Below are positions 29,363 through 37,243 of a DNA stretch of 64,000 nucleotides, piece by piece (position 1 is the first letter of the stretch; the number at the start of each line of letters is the position of its first letter). The stretch comes from Bacteroidota bacterium. Its GTDB lineage: Bacteria; Bacteroidota; Bacteroidia; Bacteroidales; UBA12481. The position numbers were made by a program, and so were the translations under genes. Under the pieces are notes generated by a model. It had not been told where the DNA came from. It saw nothing but the letters and a program-made list of their open reading frames with translations, and searched no databases. The stretch spans positions 62,001 to 126,000 of the forward strand of contig JABHCC010000061.1 in the NCBI GenBank assembly GCA_018669475.1, in the 5' to 3' direction.

Positions 29363-30226
29363 TTAGTGTTGATGAAAGGCATCTGAGATGAATTCCAAGA
29401 CCACAGGAAGTGATGCACGCCAGTATGTCCAGCTGTGGCCACCATCTCTGACCCGATATTCATGGGCTACCTCCTTTTTTCGCAGAGCTATGTGTACCAG
29501 ACTATTTCCTTCATAAAGAAAGTCATCGTCTCCACAGTCAATAAACCACCTAACTGTTTTGAGTACCTTGGCAGGTGTATTTTCAATCAGTGACAGAGCG
29601 CTATGGGCTTCGAAATAGCTTTGTTGATCAGCCTTAGAGATACCACCGGCATTCCTCGCAAATCTTTTACTAAACTCATCGAATGACAGTGGGCCAATAT
29701 AGGCACTCAAAGGACAAGCCGAAGAGAACAACTCAGGATGATGGAGAGCATACATGAATGATCCGCCACCGCCCATTGATAAACCAGCAACAGCACGATA
29801 ACGCTTTTCGCCTTTAATCCGGTAGGTCTTTTCAACATAGGGCATCAGCTCTTCAAAAAAGAAATCTTCATAGCGCCAATCGCCTGAAATACTGTTGAAA
29901 TAACCTCGCTGACCACGGTTGGCATCGGGCATTACAATGATCATTGGGGTGGCTTTACCGGCTTTGATGGCCTGATCTGTGATATGGAGAACCTCACCGA
30001 ATTGAACCCATCCGCTTTGGTCATCACCCGCACCATGCAGGAGGTAAAGAACCGGATAGCTGCGCTCAGATGTCTCATAATCAGGAGGCAAATAGATAGC
30101 AAACTTACGCTCACTGTCCAGAATCTCACTTTTCACCGATAAATCATCGTACACTTTACCGGTCTGAGCTACAGATGGTAATACTAGTAAGAAGCCAAGA
30201 ATGAGGCTTAGGAGTAGATTTTTCAT
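29363..30226 (-). CDS. Esterase-D/feruloyl-esterase-like hydrolase
   Basis: 287 residues with a signal peptide (ending SVAQ). It is an alpha/beta hydrolase of the PF00756 type. The motifs are YPVLYLLHGAGDD (oxyanion region), nucleophile S150 in AVAGLSMGG, acid residue in WFIDCGDDDFLYEG and histidine in DGGHSWTYWR. Bacterial relatives cleave acetyl or feruloyl esters on plant or algal glycans, or act on cholesterol-like or short-chain esters. The adjacent alpha-L-fucosidase remnant makes a glycan role more likely. Confidence 0.85.
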   Translation of the reverse strand: MKNLLLSLILGFLLVLPSVAQTGKVYDDLSVKSEILDSERKFAIYLPPDYETSERSYPVLYLLHGAGDDQSGWVQFGEVLHITDQAIKAGKATPMIIVMPDANRGQRGYFNSISGDWRYEDFFFEELMPYVEKTYRIKGEKRYRAVAGLSMGGGGSFMYALHHPELFSSACPLSAYIGPLSFDEFSKRFARNAGGISKADQQSYFEAHSALSLIENTPAKVLKTVRWFIDCGDDDFLYEGNSLVHIALRKKEVAHEYRVRDGGHSWTYWRASLPVVLEFISDAFHQH

Positions 30227-30300
30227 AGTAATTGTTGTTATTTATATTCGGACTTAGATTTTAAGACCTTTAAAGATGGCCAATAAAAAAACAAAACGAA

Positions 30301-30582
30301 AGCTCATTGTGTTGGGGTCCCTACTCCGTACCTGCCTTTTCCAAGCTTGGATAATACTCAGAATGGTACTGGATGAATCTGCGTAATCCCAAACGCGTTA
30401 ATCAGGGACATAAAGAGACCAAAGCATTTCACAATATGGCTTATGGTGGAAACTTTAACTACCCTGATTTTGTACCCCTTTTCAATTATAACTTTTTTGA
30501 CGCCAATCAGTGGGCTGATGTATTTGAGCAATCAGGGGTAAAATACCTTGTACACCAGATCTTAGTTCTGTTGAATTCATAG
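30301..30582 (+). pseudogene. Alpha-L-fucosidase (GH29) remnant
   Basis: Decayed fragment of a GH29 alpha-L-fucosidase. From 30313 the frame reads WGPYSVPAF, the canonical N-terminal motif, but a TAA at 30352-30354 interrupts it. The same frame then continues YSEWYW, GHKETKAFHNMAYGGNFNY and PLFNYNFFDANQWADVFEQ, ending SGVKYLV before unrelated sequence. No start codon precedes it and roughly three quarters of the gene, including the catalytic region, is missing. It lies between two minus-strand genes. The region outside the fragment (30227-30300 and 30583-30690) holds no gene I can support. Confidence 0.8.
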
Positions 30583-30690
30583 CAGAGTATTACTTATTTT
30601 TCAAGATAACTCACACAATTTAACATAATCTTCAACAGCTGAAATACAATTGTCTGATGAGGTTTGTTCAAGCGAAAATAATTCTATTTT

Positions 30691-32040
30691 TTAATTCATT
30701 TCTCGAAATCTTTCAAGAGATTCCTGATTTGGAATTGTCCTGGAAATACTATTAATAAAAAAAATTGCGTCAAATGAATTTACCGGGATAAAAGTCATTT
30801 CAAATCCCTGACCACGGATAACTTTATCGGTTTTTAACCAATTAAGCACTTCCGCATCATTTGTTTCACCTTTTAAATCCAGAAGGCTAAACTTCATCCC
30901 CAGGCCAGCTAAGGTTCCATCCAACATTGTCTTTTCAGCAGGAGGAAAGGACTGATCCCACTCCTCAAATTCGCCATGATTGAAGGAAGCCCCTATAGAA
31001 ACCAGATCATCTTTCAGCTCTTGTCCTAAAATATATCCCATGCCTTTGATGCTTGCAGATTCACCTGTCATCTTGAATTCTCCCTTTGTTATATGGACAT
31101 TATGAGCCCAGATAATGGTTTTGTCATTCTTCGGATTATTTCTTTTTATCCACAGTGTATTCTCAGCCATTGCACTGTCTCTTATAAGGCCCATATCCAT
31201 TCTTGTCTTCGCAGTAAACATTCTGTTGGCTTCCTGAGCACAATATGCAAGTCTCAAAATCCAGTCGTACTCAATTTGTGATGATTGGGCGATAAAATCA
31301 AATTGGTTTTGCAGAATATGCTTATGCAAATTACTGTAATTCCTTCTGAGAACTTCCTTGTCAACAGTTGGAAGTGCTGCAACTCTTTGAAAAGTTGTCT
31401 GCCAGTGTCTATCAACTATCAGCTCACGGGCAAGATTCAAGGTCTCAAAACGCTTATAATCCACTGCATCAACTTTTTTCAGATATTTAAATATCGAGTT
31501 GAGTCCGTATTCCGGCGCTACGATATCAATCCCATAAAATTGCAGTTTATTCTCATTTTCAGGATTAATATTATACGCTCTCATCCAAGAGATAATGTCT
31601 GACATTTCCTGTGTGTCCCATAAAAACCATCCAGGCATATTGGCCATTATTTCATCAAGATTCCCCTCACCCTTTTCAATAAACCCATTGATCAGCTCTG
31701 AATAAGGCAGGCTTGCTTCCAATATGAAAGTTGTGAAACCAAGTTCTTCTACCAGATATTTTATGAAGCGATGCTTTAGTTGAAATTGCTCACGAATATC
31801 ATGTCGACTTTCGCCCAGACAAACAACATGGGCATTGCCTACTATTTGTTCCAATTGTTGCAGATCTTGCTGTTGGTCTGACAATTCCAGTGTTTCAATT
31901 TCATAGGAATTATTCTTCATCCAATTAAATATTGGATCTTTTTCACTTTCGGTCTGAGAATTAATGCAGCTTGTGAAAGTTGCAATAATCATGACAATTC
32001 CAATTGCCAGATTTATAATGTATTTAATTTTATTTTTCAT
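30691..32040 (-). CDS. Erythromycin-esterase-like lipoprotein
   Basis: 449 residues, lipoprotein signal (ATFTSC). It belongs to the erythromycin-esterase/EreA fold family, shown by VVCLGESRHDIREQFQLKHRF, FTTFILEASLPYSELI and TIIWAHNVHITKGE. Family members hydrolyse macrolide lactones in a few cases but most have unknown substrates, so no resistance is claimed. It lies last in an operon after a small HTH regulator and a DUF2975 membrane protein, spaced 18 nt from the HTH gene. Confidence 0.8.
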   Translation of the reverse strand: MKNKIKYIINLAIGIVMIIATFTSCINSQTESEKDPIFNWMKNNSYEIETLELSDQQQDLQQLEQIVGNAHVVCLGESRHDIREQFQLKHRFIKYLVEELGFTTFILEASLPYSELINGFIEKGEGNLDEIMANMPGWFLWDTQEMSDIISWMRAYNINPENENKLQFYGIDIVAPEYGLNSIFKYLKKVDAVDYKRFETLNLARELIVDRHWQTTFQRVAALPTVDKEVLRRNYSNLHKHILQNQFDFIAQSSQIEYDWILRLAYCAQEANRMFTAKTRMDMGLIRDSAMAENTLWIKRNNPKNDKTIIWAHNVHITKGEFKMTGESASIKGMGYILGQELKDDLVSIGASFNHGEFEEWDQSFPPAEKTMLDGTLAGLGMKFSLLDLKGETNDAEVLNWLKTDKVIRGQGFEMTFIPVNSFDAIFFINSISRTIPNQESLERFREMN

Positions 32041-32041
32041 C

Positions 32042-32081
32042 CGTGTGTGTTAAAATATTTATCCTTTTGTCATGCTCGGTT
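32042..32081 (-). repeat. 40-nt near-identical repeat, copy 2
   Basis: Reverse complement of the 14593-14632 copy (39 of 40 identical). Here it covers the last codons of the HTH gene and the leader of the erythromycin-esterase-like gene. Confidence 0.85.
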
Positions 32082-32286
32082 CATCACGAATGTGCTCAAG
32101 TAGATCGCCTGGCTGGCAGTCTAATATGTCACAAAATTGATTCAGTGTATTAAAGCGGATTCCTTTTATTTTTCCTGTTTTTATCAAAGACAAGTTGGTA
32201 AGAGACAAGCCAGTTCTATTGGCCAATTCAGAAAGCTTCATTTTTCTTTTAGCAAGCATAACATCCAGGTTTACAATTACAGCCAT
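32059..32286 (-). CDS. Small XRE-family (YozG-like) HTH regulator
   Basis: 75 residues forming one helix-turn-helix domain (MLAKRKMKLSELANRTGLSLTNLSLIKTGK split at the turn, then FNTLNQFCDILDCQPGDLL). This is the YozG-type XRE regulator that typically sits beside a DUF2975 membrane protein, as it does here (11 nt apart). It likely autoregulates the three-gene operon. Confidence 0.88.
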   Translation of the reverse strand: MAVIVNLDVMLAKRKMKLSELANRTGLSLTNLSLIKTGKIKGIRFNTLNQFCDILDCQPGDLLEHIRDEPSMTKG

Positions 32287-32297
32287 TACATAGTGTT

Positions 32298-32957
32298 TTA
32301 AAGAAATGATTTACTGTCTTCCTGATAATCCAATCCTTTTTTAAATACCTCAGACAAAGCCCAAATCCCTACTCCAAACAGCAGAAACTCCCAGTGGAAA
32401 CGAGAGAGTATATTTCCGACCATCCCCATATTCCAATTAATGAAAAATCCGGGATCAACTGGAAATTCAAATCTGGAGGATAAAAAATAATGTGTACATA
32501 TTAGATCCAGAGATGCAAAAAGAGGGATGATCATGAGATAGATTGCAATTTTCTTTAACCGTCTGATGTTATCCATGCTGAACGGACTTTTGTCTGTCCA
32601 GGAGGATGCAATCTTCCTGGTTGAATACAGTATTTGCAACAAAATAAACATACCAGCAACAACCCTGGAGAATTGAAATAATATTATTCCAAATCTTGTT
32701 GGTGTTGTAAAGCCCAATTCAATTTCTGAAGCTTCGAACCTTATCTTACTCATATCAGACACTTTGGAAGAAATTGAATAATGTACGCTGTCAGGATCTA
32801 TCATGATGGTCCAGCCACCCGGGTCATATTCGGGCAAAAAGCAGATGAATATGAAGAAACCCACCATTCCACCGGCAATTACTAAACTAACAATCCATAA
32901 TATATTCATGCTGATTTGTATAATCCTGGCAGCCGAAATTTTTTTAATAAGCTCCAT
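32298..32957 (-). CDS. DUF2975 membrane protein
   Basis: 219 residues with four clear transmembrane segments: about 12-40, 90-115, 135-155 and 188-205. The topology and the adjacent YozG-type regulator match DUF2975, a family of membrane proteins of unknown function. It is the first gene of the operon, with a promoter 25-55 nt upstream of its start. Confidence 0.82.
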   Translation of the reverse strand: MELIKKISAARIIQISMNILWIVSLVIAGGMVGFFIFICFLPEYDPGGWTIMIDPDSVHYSISSKVSDMSKIRFEASEIELGFTTPTRFGIILFQFSRVVAGMFILLQILYSTRKIASSWTDKSPFSMDNIRRLKKIAIYLMIIPLFASLDLICTHYFLSSRFEFPVDPGFFINWNMGMVGNILSRFHWEFLLFGVGIWALSEVFKKGLDYQEDSKSFL

Positions 32958-33480
32958 ATCTTAATCTGTTTTGATATTTTGCAAAGATTAAATTTAACTT
33001 TCATTATTGCAAGTTTTATAGTTATTATTTTAAGTCTTATTTAAACTTTTCTATTTAGATGATGTAATTACTCCTCAATCCAGATAATAATAAACATGAT
33101 GCATAACCTGTATTATTCTCCCATTTGTCGAGATTATATCCCCAGGAGTTTAATTATTACATAGTTTTTTGGGAAAATGTGGAATCACTATTATGATAAT
33201 GAATAAATCTACAATAATTCTCTCTGCAACTATTAACCGAATAACAGAGCAACATAGTAACGGAGGAGCCGAGTAACGGAGTATGCGAATCACCGATTCC
33301 AGACATCTATATCCTTTTCGTAGTTGAACTGCTTTTAATCGTCGACAATCGGGTTTGTGTGTTCCAGATTGCTTGTTGAATTATTTCCAAATTTGTTGGT
33401 CGATATATTTTTATTTATTGACAAAAAATAGCTGTCTTCGTTGACGATTACTTCTTGAAAACGAATTTAAAAGCTTTGTT
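32958..33480. other. 523-nt intergenic region between divergent units
   Basis: Besides the minus-strand promoter it holds no supported gene. A low-complexity patch at about 33235-33290 repeats AGTAACGGAG twice within related sequence, similar in kind to the other intergenic repeats in this window. No consensus promoter was found for the plus-strand gene at 33481. Confidence 0.5.
32982..33012 (-). promoter_or_regulatory. Promoter of the DUF2975 operon
   Basis: On the minus strand: TTG (33012-33010), 20 nt, then AATCTTTG (32989-32982), one mismatch from the Bacteroidota -7 consensus TAnnTTTG. The spacing is exact. Confidence 0.5.
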
Positions 33481-34032
33481 ATGAAGAAGAACTTTACGGC
33501 TATTTCTTTCCCCTTTAGTCTTATTGCCCTGATTTTTTCTTGCCAAATTGTTGCTCAAACTAGTTTTGAGAATCAAACAATTGATGACAACTTCAACTCT
33601 CCTGCACGAGTTTATTTGATGCTTAATCAAGGGAAAGCCGGTTTTATTTCTATGCCCGGAATTGTACACCAATTCTACATCCCGGAATTTACCGGGGTAA
33701 TGCTTGAATGCATAAGAGTTATTGATTCGATAGCCGGCTCTACAACAAGTACTCATCAAACAGGATTTACTCCAAATGAAATCAATGTCTTTCCCAATCC
33801 ATTTAATGATAATCTCATAATACAATTACCGGAAAATCTGGATGGTGAGGTGAATGTCACTATAAGTAATTTGACAGGTCAGATTCTTTATGAAAAGAAT
33901 TTTAATTCAAGACTTAATTCAGGAGAAGTCCTACAACTGGATCTTTCAGGACTAACAATATCTAAAAGTGTTCTCATTCTACAGATTACTAATGAGATTC
34001 TCATCTTCAAAGAGAGATTAATGCAAAACTGA
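33481..34032 (+). CDS. Small secreted protein with T9SS sorting domain
   Basis: 183 residues. A signal peptide (about 1-23) is followed by a middle part of some 70 residues with no recognised domain, and a C-terminal T9SS type A sorting domain (NVFPNPFNDNLIIQLPENLD, SNLTGQILYEK). Nearly half the protein is the sorting domain, so the cargo portion is tiny or truncated. It is 5 nt upstream of the beta-helix protein, likely co-transcribed. Confidence 0.65.
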   Translation: MKKNFTAISFPFSLIALIFSCQIVAQTSFENQTIDDNFNSPARVYLMLNQGKAGFISMPGIVHQFYIPEFTGVMLECIRVIDSIAGSTTSTHQTGFTPNEINVFPNPFNDNLIIQLPENLDGEVNVTISNLTGQILYEKNFNSRLNSGEVLQLDLSGLTISKSVLILQITNEILIFKERLMQN

Positions 34033-34037
34033 CCATC

Positions 34038-35453
34038 ATGAAAAGAATTATTCTATCATCAATTCTGGTTTTTACATCAATTTACTGTACAGCAAAAGTT
34101 CTGGAAGTTCCCGGAGACTTTCAGTCAATTTCAGAAGCTATAGCTGCTGCCAGCAACCTCGACACCATACTGGTAGCTCAGGGTACTTACTATGAAAATC
34201 TCAACTTCTCTGGTAAAGATATCGTAATGGCGAGTCATTACATCTTTACCAAAGACTTAAGAGATATTGAAAACACTATTATTGATGGTAGTTCCCCTAC
34301 TAATCCAGATTCCGCAAGCTGCCTAATTTTATGTAGTGGGGAGTCCAGGACAGCTGTAATTGAAGGCTTTACTATTACTAATGGCTCAGGTTCAGATTGG
34401 ATTGATCCCCAGTTTCCATCTTATACCTGGCACAGCGGAGGAGGCATTCTTATCTACCAAAGTTCACCCACTATCAGGAATAATATCATCATCGGCAATC
34501 ATTGTGATGATGATACCGGAGTAAGTGGAGCCTCAGGTGGTGGAATTCTTACTTATGGAGGAAATCCAATTATTACTAAAAATAAGATTCAGTATAATTC
34601 AGCCCGATATGGTGCAGGAATAGTTATCGATTATTCAGGCTGCGTGATCAAAAACAATATTATTAGCAACAACAAAGGCCCAAAGATATACGGGGGCGCA
34701 GCATTCTGGACCATAGGAAATGGGTCTTCACCAGCAATAATTGAGAATAATACTATCATCAATAATGAGACAACTTTGTCGGGGGGAGCTTTTTACATCT
34801 GGTCAAGTCAGTTAATTGCTCGCAATAATATCATTTGGGGAAACAAACAGGGAAATGAAAATACTATTCACCTTTTCGAAGGTGGAGCAATTGACATTAG
34901 CTATTCAATTGTTGAGGGTGGTTATGAAGGCACTGGGAATATGGACATCGACCCGGAATTCTCGGGTCCCATGCTTGAACTCACACCCGGCTCACCATGT
35001 GTTGATGCCGGAAACCCGGGGCTTGAATACAATGACATTGAAGATCCGCAAAATCCAGGAATGGCATTATCTCCAGCTCTTGGTACCACTACAAATGACA
35101 TGGGAGTATTTGGCGGCCCCAATTGTCTGATTATGACTAATAATACTTCCGGACTAAATGATAAAGCTGAGACTCAACAAACCCGCCTGTGCTGCTTTCC
35201 CAATCCCTTCTCTGACCAAACAGAAATCCAATTTAAGCTTGAAAGATCATCCAATATTGAATTAGTAATTATTGACATGCAAGGACGAACTGTAAGATTC
35301 CTGGATAAGGGATTTCGGTCCCGGGGTACTCATTCTCTGAATTGGAATGGAAGCGACTCCTACGGAACAAAACTTCCCGCTGGTATATACTATCCACAAT
35401 TGAATGTGAATCAAGAATTTCTGATTACGGAGAAAATTGTGATTTTTCAATAA
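34038..35453 (+). CDS. Secreted right-handed beta-helix protein with T9SS domain
   Basis: 471 residues. A signal peptide is followed by a pectate-lyase-like parallel beta-helix: VPGDFQSISEAIAAASNLDTI (typical DUF1565/NosD-like entry) and repeated motifs such as SSPTIRNNIIIGN and NPIITKNKIQYNSA. The C-terminus (CFPNPFSDQTEIQF) is a T9SS sorting domain. The helix may bind or cleave polysaccharide, but no lyase active site is evident. It follows the small T9SS protein by 5 nt. Confidence 0.83.
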   Translation: MKRIILSSILVFTSIYCTAKVLEVPGDFQSISEAIAAASNLDTILVAQGTYYENLNFSGKDIVMASHYIFTKDLRDIENTIIDGSSPTNPDSASCLILCSGESRTAVIEGFTITNGSGSDWIDPQFPSYTWHSGGGILIYQSSPTIRNNIIIGNHCDDDTGVSGASGGGILTYGGNPIITKNKIQYNSARYGAGIVIDYSGCVIKNNIISNNKGPKIYGGAAFWTIGNGSSPAIIENNTIINNETTLSGGAFYIWSSQLIARNNIIWGNKQGNENTIHLFEGGAIDISYSIVEGGYEGTGNMDIDPEFSGPMLELTPGSPCVDAGNPGLEYNDIEDPQNPGMALSPALGTTTNDMGVFGGPNCLIMTNNTSGLNDKAETQQTRLCCFPNPFSDQTEIQFKLERSSNIELVIIDMQGRTVRFLDKGFRSRGTHSLNWNGSDSYGTKLPAGIYYPQLNVNQEFLITEKIVIFQ

Positions 35454-35467
35454 TAAAAATCTAAAAA

Positions 35468-35487
35468 GCCCGGGGAAATTCCCGGGC
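35468..35487. terminator. Terminator hairpin between convergent genes
   Basis: GCCCGGG (35468-35474) and CCCGGGC (35481-35487) form a 7-bp GC stem with a 6-nt loop. Read on the minus strand it is followed by TTTTT, so it mainly serves the DUF2202 gene; it may also stop plus-strand transcripts. Confidence 0.75.
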
Positions 35488-35523
35488 CTAATCAATCCTT
35501 ATTCAAAAGAAAAGGGTATAAGC

Positions 35524-36258
35524 TTACTCAGTGTCTATGAGACGGCATAAACCTGTCCCTCTTTCCCAGGGTGAGCTTACTATCGCTTCATAATCCTCAA
35601 TACTCAGTACTGCTGGTTCATATTCAATATCTCTCAGTGAGAGAATACGGGTAAAGGCTCTTAAATGATTCCTTGATCCCAACTGTAAAGCCTCAGAAAG
35701 AAGAATTAAGTCCTCACCCGGATCTAATTCATTTAGTTCAACTAAATCTGCAATATCAACCTCCTCAATAAGAGCACCCACTTTTAATGCTTCATTCAGA
35801 TCTGCATTTCCGGCCTCTATCAACTCATTATATAATTTCTGCAAATCTTCGTTGCTAAATACACCTATCTCATCAATAAGCGGATCATCAATTTCCCAGG
35901 CGTTCAAATATGCAAGAACAACTGCGGTATGGTTATCCTCAGCCTTAGAAATATTATTAAATATCGGAATCTTATACAATCCATAGAGTGTACGATAAAC
36001 ATCGCCAGCCAGTTTCTCCTCTTCACGCATAAACTTCAGCCACTCTGCCTGTTCATCAGTCAATTCTCCATCTCCCAATCCTGTAACACTTTTAAGTTCG
36101 TCAATATCAACATTTGTTTCTCCTTCATCACCTACACTGATTATTGAAACATATTCACTGCTAGCCAATATATCTTCAGTCTCGTCACATGATGATAAGC
36201 CAAATCCTGCTATTAGAAGGATTGTCATCATTTTGGTAATCAAATTAGTCTTGTTCAT
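35524..36258 (-). CDS. DUF2202 ferritin-like lipoprotein
   Basis: 244 residues, lipoprotein signal (GLSSC). Residues about 75-215 match DUF2202, a ferritin-like four-helix bundle (EEKLAGDVYRTLYGLYKIPIF, KAEDNHTAVVLAYL, NHLRAFTRIL). The conserved Glu/His positions suggest a metal site, but the reaction is unknown. It lies about 200 nt from the divergent ric gene, another di-iron protein. Confidence 0.82.
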   Translation of the reverse strand: MNKTNLITKMMTILLIAGFGLSSCDETEDILASSEYVSIISVGDEGETNVDIDELKSVTGLGDGELTDEQAEWLKFMREEEKLAGDVYRTLYGLYKIPIFNNISKAEDNHTAVVLAYLNAWEIDDPLIDEIGVFSNEDLQKLYNELIEAGNADLNEALKVGALIEEVDIADLVELNELDPGEDLILLSEALQLGSRNHLRAFTRILSLRDIEYEPAVLSIEDYEAIVSSPWERGTGLCRLIDTE

Positions 36259-36412
36259 CTCATTAAATTTTCAAGTTTTTAACTCCAACTATCTACATAT
36301 TTATATGTCTTTATATTATAAACGCTTATAAACATCAGTACCCTACTTCTAAAGGAAGCTCATGCAAGAGATTTCAAAGTACATGCAATCTGGCTGAACC
36401 TTTCTGGCTTAA

Positions 36413-36435
36413 CCTTGTTAAGCATATTAACAAGG
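36413..36435. promoter_or_regulatory. Palindromic operator candidate upstream of ric
   Basis: Perfect inverted repeat CCTTGTTAA-N5-TTAACAAGG, ending 23 nt before the ric start codon. The core TTGTTAA/TTAACAA recalls CRP/FNR-type sites. It may alternatively act as a leader hairpin. Confidence 0.55.
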
Positions 36436-36458
36436 ATTGAATAAATAAAACAAAGTAT

Positions 36459-37145
36459 ATGACCTATAAATCAAAAGCCATCGGAGATATCGTTTCATCA
36501 GATTTCAGAACAGCAGAATTGTTCAAAGAAGCCAAAATGGATTTTTGCTGTGGTGGAAAGATCTCACTGGAGGAATCTTGTAAGCAAAAGGGTATTGATG
36601 TGGATAGTTTCGTAGAAGACCTTAAGAGAATTGAAGCCAGTCAGGATAACTCAGGACACAATTATTCAAGCTGGACTCTGGATTTTCTCTGTGACTATAT
36701 TGTCAATACTCACCATAAATATGTAAAAAAAAACCTTCCGGATTTGGATGGATATACTAAGAAGATTGCCTCCGTGCATGGAGACATCCACCCTGAATTG
36801 ATTGAGGTTGCCGAATTATTTGGGCAATTGAAGTATGAGCTCGACCAGCATCTGTTGAAAGAAGAAAAGATACTCTTTCCTGCCATTAAGGAAGTTTTGA
36901 GCAGTGGATCTGATGAGGCCAAAAAGATTATCAAGAGTGAAATTGATCGAATGGGGACTGAACATGAATTTGCTGGAGGAACGATGGACAAGATCAATCA
37001 GATCACCAATGATTACGATTTACCAGACGGAGCATGCAATACATACAGGGTTTGCTTTGAGCTGCTGTCACAATTTGAGGATGACCTGCACATCCATGTT
37101 CATCTGGAAAATAATATCCTGTATAATAAAGCGCTTGAATTATAA
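36459..37145 (+). CDS. ric: Iron-sulfur cluster repair di-iron protein
   Basis: 228 residues, family Ric/ScdA/YtfE, which repairs iron-sulfur clusters damaged by NO or oxidants. An N-terminal ScdA_N domain (IGDIVSSDFRTAELFKEAKMDFCCGG with the paired cysteines, split) is followed by a hemerythrin-like bundle. Histidines and glutamates stand in NTHHKYVKKNLP, SVHGDIHPELI, LDQHLLKEEKILFP, TEHEFAGG and HVHLENNIL. The palindrome just upstream and the Rrf2/hemerythrin operon at 16.6-20.2 kb suggest a shared stress response. Confidence 0.92.
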   Translation: MTYKSKAIGDIVSSDFRTAELFKEAKMDFCCGGKISLEESCKQKGIDVDSFVEDLKRIEASQDNSGHNYSSWTLDFLCDYIVNTHHKYVKKNLPDLDGYTKKIASVHGDIHPELIEVAELFGQLKYELDQHLLKEEKILFPAIKEVLSSGSDEAKKIIKSEIDRMGTEHEFAGGTMDKINQITNDYDLPDGACNTYRVCFELLSQFEDDLHIHVHLENNILYNKALEL

Positions 37146-37243
37146 ATTCGGGACAGGATAGGACTCGGGGACTTCCCGCATCAAGATATTAGGGTGGTTT
37201 TGTGTTTGCTTCATGTATATATGGTATTGTTATTCTTGTTGGA

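Noticed and set aside
30603-30690. A 29-codon open stretch in frame after the stop of the erythromycin-esterase-like gene
   Set aside because: Short enough to arise by chance and no family resemblance seen; stop-codon readthrough cannot be supported.
30691-32040. Macrolide resistance gene
   Set aside because: The fold family is broad and mostly uncharacterised; lipoprotein location and context do not point to resistance.
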